DNA of 64,000 nucleotides from Rostrohypoxylon terebratum. Its lineage: Eukaryota; Ascomycota; Sordariomycetes; Xylariales; Hypoxylaceae. A program made the translations under genes and the position numbers. The stretch covers positions 310,001 to 374,000 of the forward strand of contig MU385857.1 of assembly GCA_022497145.1 (NCBI GenBank), in the 5' to 3' direction. Of the stretch, positions 11,034-22,586 are shown in pieces. The notes beneath the pieces are model-generated. The model ran no database searches. It was not told where the DNA came from and worked only from the letters and a program-made list of their open reading frames with translations. Numbering within the stretch: the first letter of the stretch is position 1; the number at the start of each line of letters is the position of its first letter.

Positions 11034-14000
11034 AAATGAGCAACTAAAAGATCTTGGCAAGGTCTGGCCTTGACGCTATGTCACTTGGGTGTTGTGTTTT
11101 TCTGGGTGCGACACAGATAGCCTCAGACAGGGATTGCAACGTACCAGAAAAGGAGAACCGACGATTTGAGTTGAAACATCGTACCAAATTTCAAGTTCTG
11201 GCCAAATCTAGCTCTATTATGTGGTATCGGCATGAAGTTATCCAGCACTTGGGGATGTAGTTGATTAGTTTAAGGCTGAAATGTTGGTGTGTGTACTCTG
11301 TATGGGACGTCATTTTATCTGGACCTCGTTGGTCCAATCAACAACTTCGTCCGTGAGTATTGATCAACAGAGATCGGATCTTTTCGACAGCTTCAAATGG
11401 CCTTTCGCCTTTGTGCGAATCTAGACAGAAGAGCTTAGAGATCTCGTTACATAAGCCACAGTCTTTTCTTGTCAACAAATGCAAAGAAATCCACATTCCA
11501 CGGCAACGTGTTTGATGTCATTGGCATGTAGATGGGGTTTTTGAGGTCTTGGTGCTAGCTGGAGCAGCCTGTTCGCGGAAAATGAGAGATGATTTCGCTT
11601 GGCGAATATCTACTCAAAGACCAATTACCATAGGCGAAGAAGGATCGAAAAGGGCTTGATGACGACTACGTGGCTGCATTTGTGGGGGGCTAGGAAGTTA
11701 AAGATACTCAGGGCTGGCTGACTGATCGATTCTCTGGTCTGTAACCGTGTGTCTCATATGAGGTACCTACTCGCGCACGTCTGATTGTAGTTGTTTACTT
11801 ACCTACCTCTTTCAGGTCGATCGCTGGGTACGCTGTTGATATCCAAACTGGTCAATTGTACCCGTCTCCTTTACCACTCGATACTTGACTTCAAGCATTA
11901 TCTTGTATTGAACCTGTTTTTTTCGCCTCGTTAGGATCAAGCAGGAAAATGCTCCGCTTAAACCAACGTCAATACCTATTCGAGATCAAATCCATATATG
12001 TATGTAAGCAATTTATGGCCTCGTGTAAATGTATAATATAAGGGGATGGTAGCATCCGGATTCCCACGTCAGATCTGATCAATGATCTCCGGGCTGTCGG
12101 TCTTTTCGAGCCTTTGGGCTCCAGGGCTCTTGTAACCCCTGGACGGGTGGTGGTCCACAGAGGACGCTAAGAATTATTGGATTGGATATGGGGCACAAGT
12201 GCACAGGCTAACCAAGTGAACCCCTGAGCGATCACAATAGAGTACTTGACTGGCTGCGTACTATTATGTAGGTATGTAAAACGTCTAGAAGCTTCATAGC
12301 GACCGAGTTTCCCAGGCAAAGTCCCATTCTTGTGAATCGAAGATCGACGATGCATGTCGTGGAGTCTGTTTATATGGAGTATTCCTCACAGCCCGAGCAA
12401 TGCTTCATATTTATATTTATCCGACTCGGAGACGGGAGACTCGACAATGCGGTCCGGGGCAAAGAGAGAGGCTTTCAGGTTTTGAATGGACGAATACGAG
12501 AAGAAGATCGGGTCTTTTGGAGGGATTATTTATACTAGTACATAGTACTTAAACATGGCTCCCCCAGCCTTCGTGTCTAAACGTCCAGGACACCTTGCTC
12601 TCTCGCGCAGGGACCGCGCTCCACTAAACAACTACATATAGTACAGATCAGAATTGAGAATGTATTGTACATCAAGTTGTAGGATATGTACTCACAGGTA
12701 CCTACACTATTATTCGAATGCGGACCCAAACACGTGGGGTTTAAGCTGGCAGCGTAACCGCCGCGTCGCTGGGCGCTTGGTCAGCTTAAGTAATGCGCCA
12801 AACGAGATGTAATAATTTTTGATTTTGTTTTATCCGAGACAAAAGGGGTTCAACTTGGACCAAGCACAATGTCTAATACCATAGTTTTTAGAAAGAATTG
12901 AAGTATAAAAAATCAAAGCGAAGATCGATCTGATGTTTATCTTGCCTCGGATGGTTGCAGGACATCTTTCGTGGTTGAGGGGTGCTGCCTTAATAGGAGG
13001 TCTGATGAGAGCAACGAGTGTGGCATACACTAGGAATAAGCGCTCTTTGAACGGACCGAGACAAAAGCTTGCTGCGTTCGCATCACATTCATATGCATGC
13101 TTACGCTAGTTCAGTGTTGCCCCTTTGGCTTCAGGTACCGAAGTTGAGCGGATATGAATGAAGGATCGCCGTATGATGTCCAGTATCAATCAATGTTGAA
13201 AAGGTTTACTCGGCTGCTCGGAGTCTGAGAGATACACACTACTACCTACACTACTAGGTAGACCGTCCGGTGTTATTTGCGCTATTGTAGATACCTCCTT
13301 CCAAATGAACGGTTCGCACCTTAGATGGCGCCAGCGGCTGGATGGGTGATCCTGAAAAACTAGCAACTACATAGTAGTAGAGCGGTACCTATTATAACGG
13401 CAACCGAAAGGCAGTACATGATAAATTGAGTAAGTACATCACGAAATACACTTGTCACTTGCAATCACTTATTAACTTTACTTCGCGAAAAGTTAGAAGT
13501 TAAGGTTAAGGTTAATTGTGACAATCAACACTTACATAGTACTAGTAGCACTTACAGACTTACAGCACTTAAATCTAACCTCGATTTCCCTGACTAGGCG
13601 ACTCCAAGTTCAATCTCTTCAAGCTTTTCAACCTTTCAAATTTATCTTCAACTGTTAACTGCCTATAAACAATTTAGCATCCCCGCATGGGCCCGAAGGG
13701 TCTTTTTTATTCGATTCACGCAAAGACACTTGACAGCATCAAAAAGCTTCGAGGCAGTGCTGTGGGTAATCCGACCGTCGATTTTATATTATTATTGCGT
13801 ATTAAATTATTAGAGGCTCTATTCGCGATTTCAGCTCGAGTTGGACTTGATTCTTCTGTGGGTCATGTTAATCATTTCCATAATGCTAACCCTCGTGTTT
13901 GTGGAGCTTATCTCTGATTGGCCTAAAATTTGACAACTCTTCTACACAAATCGTCACATTAATAATAATAGTGAACTAAACAAGCTGGTAGTTGGAATAA

Positions 14001-14376
14001 TACGATATTCTATTTCTGCAATTTTTCGCTAACTTTTGTTTTTTTCTCTTTGCTTGTATTTTTCAAGAAATAATTAAAAAACCAGATGAACTTTTTAGTA
14101 TATACCGCCATTGCCGACTATACATACTACATAGTAGTTCGCTCGTCCTGCCTGGCCTTGTCTGACTTGTCCTACTAGGTAACCAATCCGGAAGAAATAT
14201 ACCTAGGTAATAAGTTTGGATGTATTTAAGCCACCATCTATCACCAAGTACCGAGTACCGGAAAATAATGATCGAGTACAATTCTACCGAGTGCGCATAC
14301 GACACATGCATTCCTGGTGGCGTCAGCGCGTGCATACCTGTACGCTGGCGAATTCAGCGAGTTCTACTGTAGTAAA

Positions 14377-14413
14377 GGAGGTTGGAGGTTGGAGGTTGGA
14401 GGTTGGAGGTTGG
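14377..14413. repeat. Tandem repeat (GGAGGTT)x5.3
   Basis: Five full copies and a partial copy of GGAGGTT, all perfect, in non-coding DNA. The plus strand carries six GG pairs, so a two-tier G-quadruplex is conceivable. Confidence 0.9.
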
Positions 14414-14747
14414 CAGGTGAACTGCTACAAATGTAGATTGCCCATCGCTGTTCCGCAACTGAACACCAGACATTGCATGCCATCTCAGCGATTGCCAAAG
14501 CAATTGCCAAGGTAATAAAATCGTTTTCCGTTAGGGTTCTTTGGTTCCCCAGCTAGCTCCCCATTTACGTTGCAGCTCCTCTACCTCTAACCCTAGCAGT
14601 ACCTCGCCGATTCTAGCGCATTTCTTCCTGGCTTTACTGGGTTTATCAGCCCAGTGCCCACAGATATGCAGCTGGTCCATGATTTGTACATAGTAACTGC
14701 TATTATAACAATACTACTACGTATGGTACATCATACTACATACAATA

Positions 14748-15035
14748 CGAAGGTCGCGGCCAAAAGTCTTGCACATGCTACAAGTGGCTAAAAGTGGGTA
14801 CTACCGTATGAACTGGGAAAGCTGTATACTGTGAGGCTGTTTGTTTCAGTGGCTCGATCACCTAAACTAGCCAAGTACCCACTGAATCCTAGCGACTTTA
14901 TCCACTAGCGTATAGTGAGTAGAGCGCTAAAAGGCTTAACCTTAAAAATTAATACAGTGTTCCTCAGCTTGTTACGTAAGAACGCACGGACCTGAAGGCC
15001 TAGCTGATGTGCAAGACTTTTGGCCGGGACCTTCG
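14748..15035. mobile_element. Non-autonomous TIR element (MITE), Tc1/mariner-like
   Basis: The ends form a 29-bp terminal inverted repeat with one mismatch: 14748-14776 begins CGAAGGTCGCGGCCAAAAG, and the complement of 15007-15035 begins CGAAGGTCCCGGCCAAAAG. A TA dinucleotide lies immediately outside each end (14746-14747 and 15036-15037), the target duplication used by the Tc1/mariner superfamily. The element is 288 bp and has no coding capacity. A second, nested inverted pair (AGTGGGTACT at 14793-14802 and AGTACCCACT at 14874-14883) lies inside. It is best read as a miniature element mobilised by a transposase elsewhere; family assignment is inference. Confidence 0.85.
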
Positions 15036-15292
15036 TACATATGATATGATATTATACTTATCCGTTACATGTGGTACCAAAGGGAGTAGAAAGGAGGATG
15101 CTGCTTGCTCGACTTGGTCCGATTCATCAAGGTGAAGCACTTAAGATGTAACCGTTTCCCTGGGTTAAGAGCCGTTATTACACAAATGGCATTTTGAAGT
15201 CTAGACTTTTAGTAGGTAAACGTTTGAAGGGAATTGAAGGAATTGACAGACATCCATTCGATTTTTCGTCGCTCTTTCGCCAACAGAAAATC

Positions 15293-15319
15293 TTTTTTTT
15301 TTAAAAAAAAAAAAAAAAA
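15293..15319. repeat. T10/A17 homopolymer palindrome
   Basis: Ten T are followed directly by 17 A, then C and a further A run. It can form a hairpin and is also a site where assembly length errors are likely. Confidence 0.7.
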
Positions 15320-17255
15320 CAAAAAAAAACTCCCCCTTTAATACCCTTTCGTCGCTCCTTCTAAACAGGTCATCTCCATTGCCGCGAGCCCAGAACGTCG
15401 GCCAATTGCGAGAAACTGCAGGCCCCGTGGCTCTGTACTTAAAGTACCTGGGCACTTGATCGTGCAATGCATGATCAAATGTAGCTAGCGCCACCTGATA
15501 ACTCCACTTTCCCATCCACCGCCCGGCTTTATCCAAAAGAGGTAGTACCCTTTATATGTATCTATGTAATGTATATTTGATGTACTATCTCGCATCTGAA
15601 TGTACCTGTGCCATCCATATCTATGGTATGTGGGAGAATTGAAGCTAGTACTATGTGGTATTTTCAGGTCACAATAGAATTGGAACTTCTACTACTAACC
15701 AAGTTCCATACAAGCTCATAAAAATAGAGTCTAGTAATGGATGGGCATGACGGATTATTACACAATCCATACACTCAAATCCATTCAATACACAAGGTAC
15801 GTAGGTGTAGTATGTACAGTGCTATGTACGCATGCAGGCAGGTAGGGAAGAGCCAAGAACTTAGAGAGCCGTCTAGGTCTAGTTTTTATTTGCCCGTGAT
15901 TGGAAAGAAACATGTACTTGCCTAGAGTATTGGCGAGAACGCAGGACCACAGGTAGTAGATACGCTGTAGGAAAATAACGTCTCGCTCTTGCCTCTGCCT
16001 CTGCCTCGCCTGACTGACAGTACACCATACGCCATCCATCCTCGTCACTCGTCATTGAACACTCACACACCTAACTTTTAATTTTTTTTCCCTTCCTTTT
16101 ACCTCCCACCCTACCTATTATTCATTCTTTCACTTCCAGTTAATCCATCATTCGTTTGCTTGTCTCCCCCAGCCACCTCTGAGCATTCTTAAACTTTTCC
16201 TAAATCGTATTGCCGTCTAGGCTACGGATTATTAGGACCATAATATTTTTGCTTGACCGCTGGATTCTCTCGTTGATTCTTGATAACGCGGAGTCGCCTC
16301 GATCGTTTCCTTTCGCTCGGCCGCTTCACGTCCGTACCAAGTTGTGTTTCGGAAGACTAACTACGTTTTGACCGTGATCAACAACGTGCTTTTCCTACCC
16401 TGCTTGTCCGTACCGTCGTTCAGTCCGATTCTCTTCCTATTAGTTTGAGCAATTCCTCGATTCGCATTTCTCCATCGCATCGCATACCTTGCTATCCTGC
16501 CTTATCCTGCAGCTTTACGTACTATATTAATAAATAAGGTTCATCTCTGCTCCTTCAACCTCGGCAAGCGATCGCCGGTTCGCTAGCAAGTCGCACTCGT
16601 CTATCAATCTTTAATTGTCTTATTTGTGTAAGTGATGACAATAATCTACTTGTTTAATTTAGTAGACCGAGGAGAACGGATCACAAAGGTGTCTCCAAAA
16701 GTGGAGGAGTTTCTACAAAGTGATTCGACCTTTCGTTCTTACCAAGATAACATTGTCCACATCCTGGGGTTGGTCGAAGCAGGAAACCTTTGACTTTGGC
16801 TTTGGCTTTTCTATTAAGCTTCGTCTTGTCATCCTGTCATCCCATCATCCCATTGTCTTACCCAACCGAAAGAGAAGAGGAACAGAGGGAAAAGAGGAGG
16901 CACTGTAGCCTACATACACACTCGGAAATTCAAGGACAAGTGTTTCCTCAGCTATCCCGTCACAGCAGGACCCAGTAGGATGGTTGGTTACATTTCCACA
17001 AAACACGGCTGACTTGTATTTCTCCTCACCATGCAGTATCCCGCCTGTTCGCGTCATATTCAAATAATCAACAAAATTTAAGCTCCGACGCAGTCCTCGA
17101 GACGGGCAATTCGATCTAGCATTGTAATTCCCTCGTTGTCTTACATACCACCAGAAAGAACTTACACGAGCGAACCGATTCCTGCAACCTCCGGAGCTTA
17201 GCTCGTTTTATGGGTTTGTAATAACCCTTCAAGAACTTCAGGCGAGTCAATCTAT

Positions 17256-20232
17256 ATGCCTAGGTTTCCAGTCACCTTCCGGCGGAAATCGACCGCAGCA
17301 GAAGATCCGAATGGGCCGATAGCAGAGCCTTCGTTTCGAGTTCTCGAGAGATCGGAAGTAACTAGTGGGAAATCCTTCGATGGCGGCGCCAGGTTAGCGA
17401 GGATGACGGCGGCTGCGCCAAAGCCCAACCACATTCATTCAGATCTCGTAGCTGAGGACAACCTTTTTGCGGGCTTGAAAAATAATCGGTACGTGCGAAT
17501 TAGACAATACTTCATGCGTCTTCTCTCCCTTTTCTATTTTTATATCCAAGTAACCGACCGGCTACTTGAAATGCTCGCCAAGTTGGCGCCCGGACCTGTA
17601 CGTAGGGGTCAATTTCACGCCCCCGTACTTCGTACTCCCCCGGTTACTCAGATTTTAGCACCTTTAGCACAGCATTTGTCTCAGACATCCGCAGGCATAT
17701 ATATTAAGCTAGTCCCTAGCGTTGTGCAATTTACTGATCCTCCCTAGTGGTAGTGGTAGTTCCAACACTACAAAGACGGCCTCCGATAACTCCTCCCGTC
17801 ACAGCAACGCCTCAACAGCCCCTTCCTCAACCGACTTTCCACAACAGGAAGACTGGCGCAACAACGTCGGAAGAAAACATAATTCGATGGCCGACGGTCC
17901 ACCTCCACCGCCTCCAAAAAATGGTGGTTTCCTAAAGCAGGCGGGAAGGACTTTTTCCTTTGGTAGCAAAAAGACATCGCTACCAACGATACCGGCTGAG
18001 GAAAACGTCCCCGCTGTTCCATCGATGCCTGACGAGTATAGCCCAAACACGCCTCGTGGTCGCTCCCGAGCTGAGACTGCCTCGACAACTAGCACTGCAA
18101 CACCTCCGAAAGTCGAAGACAGAGATTTCATGCTGGATCTAGGGGGTGACTTAAGCAGTATGCTTAAATTTGACAAACGTGCGAGCGTTGCCACGCTAAA
18201 GGGCTTAATGTCGAACCGAGTTAGTCAGCCTGCTCCGCTTAATATTGACAACACCGCACCCATCGAGCCCCCGCAGCATTCATGGAATAGTCAACATTCG
18301 ACCGATGGGCTGTTGAGCTCAGGCCGAACTTTAACTTCCCCTCCCGCCACTAATGAACGTGAACTACGGCCACCTCCCGTCCCGAGACACAACACGACCC
18401 CTCTCGAGCGGCGACCCTCGGATGAAGATGACGAAGATACAAAATTGCTTAGGGATTCGATTGCGGCCACCCAGTTCCTATCTAGCGAGGAACCAACCTC
18501 AACGGGCGGTTCTGCCCGATACAGGAGAGACGACGATGAGGTTTCGGAATTGAGGTCCGATTCGTATTCGAAATCGTCTCGATTTGGTGCTAAGGTCGAC
18601 GATGACAATATGTTTGATAGGCCCATCAATCGTCCCAGGTTTGCTCCGAGACAAAATGGTCGTACAAATAGTCAGCCGCAGAACAACAAAGTCATGACTC
18701 CTGCAGAATTCGAGAAATATCGCCAGGATAAAGCTCGGGAGGAAATAATGGGACTAAACGACGACCCGGAGTCGGAGAAAGAGGAAGAGGATAACTATGA
18801 CGACGATGAAGACGAGCGGGAGAAGACAAGACAGCTTGCCAAGCAGAGAAAGAAGCAAGAGGCACATATGACAGTTTACCGACAACAGATGATGAAAGTG
18901 ACCGGCGAGTCCGGGAACGCGAATTCAAATATGAACACTAACGCAAGTTCAAGCGGCCATGCCTCTCGCCCCAGCATCGCGCTATCTATGAGCACGCCAA
19001 ATTTGGTTTTGAACGACGGACCTAACAAAGGCGTATCCCCGTCCCCTCCCTCAGAGGGTTCTGAGTCGGATGAAGAGGTGCCTCTAGCAATTCTTGCCGC
19101 ACACGGATTTCCCAATAGGAACCGGCCGCCAACGAGGCTCACTACCATGTCATCTAACCCCAATTTGCGAGCTTCTGTGCAGCAACCTTCATATATTGGT
19201 GGGCCAGGGTCTGTGGTAGGAGACAATTCTGGAGCCAGCAGGGGTCTTCCACCTTTTGCCCGAAAACTTCCCCAGGATCCGTACCTCGGGGCAGGTTTGA
19301 TCAATCAACCTCCGAGGGAATCGTTCTCCCTTGGAGGTGGTATTGCTGCCCCGAATAACCCACCAGTCCCTACCGGAGGCCTAGTAGGTGTGATTGCCAA
19401 CGAGGAACGTTCGAGAGCAATGCGGCGTGGCAGTCCAGCCCTTGATAATACGAGGAATATTCCAGCGAACGGGATGCGGATGAATGGAGGCTTTGATCCT
19501 ATAAATGGAATTCCTCCTCAGATGATGTACCCTATGGGTATGGCGCAAATGCCCAACCAGATGCTAACTCCGGGCGATCAAATGCAAATGCAGATGTCGC
19601 AACAAATGCAGCAATTTATGCAGATGCAGATGCAATTTATGCAAATGATGGCTGATCGGGGGCAAACCCAAGATATGCAGGGATCTTTCAGACCTCAAGG
19701 ACACATGCCAACACAGTCAATGGGTTCGCTGGGAGATATGCCCCGTAATTCGTTCATGGGTGACATGATGGGAAACAACATGATGGGAAATCATATGGGT
19801 AATGGGATGAGTTTGGATCTACCGAGAGGTGACAACCAAATGCGGACAATGAGTATGGTTCAGCCAAGTTCAGCGTCGTGGCTCCAGCCTCCACAGAACG
19901 GCTATGCTCCATCAATCCGTGCCCAAGGTCAGGGTTACGCGCCTTCGATTGCGCCTTCGGAGCGTAGCAACATCGGGTTACCTGGACGTTACCGACCAGT
20001 TTCTAGCGCAGCGATGCTTGATACCGGACGAACGTCTAGCATATCTGGGGCCCTACCGACACTTCACTCCAAACTTCAAGCTGAAGTGAAAGCATCGCCG
20101 ATGAACAATAAGGAGGACGATGACGATGACGAGCAAGGATGGGAAGCGATGAAAGCGAAGAGGGAGAAGAAAAGAAGCATTTGGCGATCTAAGAAGACTT
20201 TCGGGGATGATATTGGAGCACTCATCAACTAA
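17256..20232 (+). CDS. Conserved fungal protein, disordered, Met/Gln-rich
   Basis: Exons 17256-17488 and 17748-20232 are joined across a 259-bp intron (GTACGT..TCCCTAG, with TTACTGATCC as a likely branch site), giving 905 residues. The join reads LKNNRGSGSSNTT. I do not recognise a catalytic domain. In order it has a basic N-terminus, a Pro run (PPPPPPKNGGFLKQAGRTFS) near 130, Ser/Thr-rich stretches, a charged probable coiled-coil segment near 390-450 (EFEKYRQDKAREEIMGL), a Met/Gln-rich tract at about 660-760, and a conserved-looking end (QGWEAMKAKREKKRSIWRSK). The composition suggests a scaffold or RNA/cytoskeleton adaptor, but that is a guess. A pyrimidine-rich region of about 1.1 kb precedes it and probably contains a long leader. 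The exon 2 frame is also open back to an ATG inside the intron (17722). Confidence 0.8.
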
Positions 20233-21008
20233 AAGGCGCATGTGCATTCCACCAATCTATATCTAGCATTATATTTGGCTACATAAAATGGAGCATGTGC
20301 AAGGAAAGTAACGGGGAATTAGCTCCTTATCAATCTGGATTATAGGAAACCTTTCTTTCCCTCGACACCATTTCGGCCTAATATTTGGAGGTTCCTTGCC
20401 GTAGGAGACGGTTCGAATTGTATATTTTCAGAATCACGGTTCCGTATATGTGATAGGAAAGGGGCGTATCTGGGCTCGCAAGAAAGATAAGACTCAGCTT
20501 TTGGATAAGAGAAAGACCTGCCACTTAGAAAAAGAGAATCGTTGGGATGGATTTGGGGGGCACGTCTGAAATTCGTGCGGGACGACTGACGATAGACCAG
20601 CCTATATACCAGTAATCTAATACTTCACCCACCCACCTATATATTGTATTTCGGGAGATTCTGCATAATCAGTACGAAGACACAGTTCTGTTTGTATCCA
20701 TATATTTGATATAAATTCAGCGCAATAGCTTTCATTCATGTTAATTCGGTAGCCTACGAGTCTGGCTAACCCATTTTCCCTATAAACTGCGTGTCATTCG
20801 TTTTGGCGGCGTTGTCCAGCTCTACACAAACCATTTGACTGGCCAGACAACCCGTATCCTATATTTTACTTCTTTTTCTTTTTTAAAGCTATCTTTACTT
20901 TCTATATTTGATTTCCCCCCCCCTTTTTTACTGCCCTTACTTCATTCCCCGACTAGCTCCCTACCCCAAGTAGACGGGTAGGTTAGGTAGGTAATAAATA
21001 GCCAGAGC
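20233..21008. other. Convergent 3' flanks
   Basis: AT-rich DNA between two convergent genes, the Met/Gln-rich protein (+) and lumazine synthase (-). I see only untranslated-region-like sequence, including pyrimidine runs at 20870-20930. Confidence 0.6.
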
Positions 21009-21715
21009 TCATTCGATCTTACCCTTAGCCCAAGCGCCCCGCTTGACACCCAGCTCAACGGCGGCGGAGCCCCAGTCCTCGCCGTGATTGTGGCCGTCGG
21101 GGGTCAGGCCGGCGCGGGCCTTGGCTTGGGTCTCGTCCAGGACGGTCAGAACGCCGAAGATGACGGGGATGCCGAGGTCGAGGCCGACGCGCATCAGGCC
21201 TTGCGACACGGCGTCCGCGATGTACTCGAAGTGCATGGTCTCGCCCTTGATCAGCACGCCGATGGCGACGATGGCGTCAAAGGGTTGGGTCGAGGAGGAC
21301 GTGAGCGCGGTTAGGTCGGAGGTCGAGCTGCCGAGGAGATCGCCCGCCGAGGCGCTGCCGCTGCTCGATTGTTGGATTTGCGAGGCCGCGTACATGCTAA
21401 GAGGCCAGGCGCCCATCAGCTTCCCGATAGGCTACAGAGGGGAATGGGGAAAGGAGGGGGGGGAGCTAGGGGGAGCAGGGAGGGAGGAAGGGGGAGGGAG
21501 CGGTACCGTTGGACGGCGATGGGCAGCTCCCACGACCCGGGAACGGACTGCACGACGATGTTGGACTCCTTGACGCCGAGGCCCAGAAGCTTGTCCTTGG
21601 TGCCCTTGACCAGCGGGTCGATTATGGTGGCGTTCCAACGCGCGTGCACGATGCCGATGCGCAGACCGCTGCCGTCGTGCTCCTGCGGCGTAGGTCCTTT
21701 GAGCGAGTGTGCCAT
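21009..21715 (-). CDS. RIB4: 6,7-dimethyl-8-ribityllumazine synthase
   Basis: Exons 21507-21715 and 21009-21396 flank a 110-bp intron (GTACCG..CCTCTTAG), giving 198 residues. The enzyme condenses 5-amino-6-ribitylamino-uracil with 3,4-dihydroxy-2-butanone 4-phosphate, the penultimate step of riboflavin synthesis. Visible are RIGIVHARWNATIIDPLVKG, VPGSWELPIAVQR, IGVLIKGETMHFEYIADAVS with the catalytic His, IPVIFGVLTV and NHGEDWGSAAVELGV. The acceptor was chosen because QR-MYAASQ restores frame and the family sequence; two nearer AG sites give a stop. A Ser/Thr-rich insertion of about 30 residues (from SSSGSASAGDLLGSSTSDL) precedes the second strand, which I believe is usual in filamentous fungi. 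The intron is very G-rich on the plus strand. Confidence 0.95.
21455..21498 (+). other. G-quadruplex-prone tract in RIB4 intron
   Basis: At least six runs of three or more G with loops of one to seven bases lie on the plus strand, the template strand of RIB4. The transcript therefore carries a long C-rich polypyrimidine tract inside the intron. Confidence 0.6.
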
Positions 21716-22586
21716 CTTGTTTTTATTTTTCCCTGCGTTTCCGACTAGTGGGTTTTGGTTTTTTGCTTTTGGGGGGGATTGGTGCTTGGAGAGGTTGCTG
21801 CTTAATCCGCGCGGAGATGGGGCTAATTGCCAGTTACTAGGCTACTGATGCTAGGTAGTGAGCGTACGTGCGACTTTGCCAACGGAAGAGCAATTAAGAG
21901 ATTGCTAGGTACCTAGGAATGCTGGCTAAGTATATTTCGAAGCCGCTCTCGAGATGGGTGAGACGGGAAGCTTGAGGTATGGTGGGTGTAAGTATGAGGA
22001 TTCCTAAGCTTGCGAAGGTGGGCTGAGCAAAGCGAACGCAGCAGCGCTGAAGAGGGGCATGACGCAAGTCCGGACAGGGATGGCCTGGCCTGTCTTAGTT
22101 CCTGTTACGGCGCCCAAGGTTAGGTTTGTTCGTCACCTGAAGCTGCCTTTAGTTGGATTGACTTTGCGTTCAACTTTGTTATTGGGATTTGACTGCGAAA
22201 GTGCGAAGGGTGCAAATTAGATGGTCTTGATATTAGGACGGTATGAGGTAGGTACACGTTCATTACAGTTCAATATCTTGAAGGAAAGAACTCGATGAGA
22301 TGATTAGACGAAATCTGAGTTAATATGGTTACACCTCTAGGATTGTTTAACGAATACCATTTTCAGCGGAAGGCATGATGGGGCAACTGGAAGAAGCCTT
22401 GGCTACTCGCCCAGTTGAATTGCCATTGAGCCTTTTTAACTCTTCAAATTTGAAATTTTCATCGCTTCTGTTATTCTCGTCATAAGATGTCTGCATTAGC
22501 CTCGCAAAGTGCTATTGAATCCTAACAAGTTGTATGGATGTCAAGAATTATTTCTGTGATGCTTTCAGCTTACTTTGATCGCCGCC
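21716..22586. other. Divergent promoter region RIB4 / MLH2
   Basis: About 870 bp between the divergently transcribed lumazine synthase and MutL-homolog genes. There is no open frame of note. AGGTACCTAGG-type sequence occurs at about 21906-21918. Confidence 0.5.

Larger units (their letters stand above)
8936..17255. other. Long gene-poor region ending in probable 5' leader
   Basis: No gene is supported over about 8.3 kb. Contents include a CCTAGGA element (9401-9418), a run of 16 G (10506-10521), an 8-bp tandem repeat (11002-11033), a 7-bp tandem repeat (14377-14413), a TIR element (14748-15035) and a T/A homopolymer pair (15293-15319). From about 16080 to 17255 the plus strand is pyrimidine-rich, which is typical of a long fungal promoter and leader for the gene starting at 17256. 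Confidence 0.55.

Noticed and set aside
13687..13917. 76-codon frame beginning MGPKGLF
   Set aside because: No family resemblance, AT-rich surroundings, isolated.
17256..17747. 163-codon frame read straight through the first intron
   Set aside because: A donor at 17489 and acceptor at 17747 restore phase with the long exon 2, so the tail is intronic.
21398..21420. Nearer AG acceptor sites in the RIB4 intron
   Set aside because: They create an in-frame stop or break the family sequence; the acceptor after CCTCTT restores QR-MYAASQ.
22575..22586. Start of the MutL homolog at 22575
   Set aside because: That codon is TTG; the first ATG is 22587.
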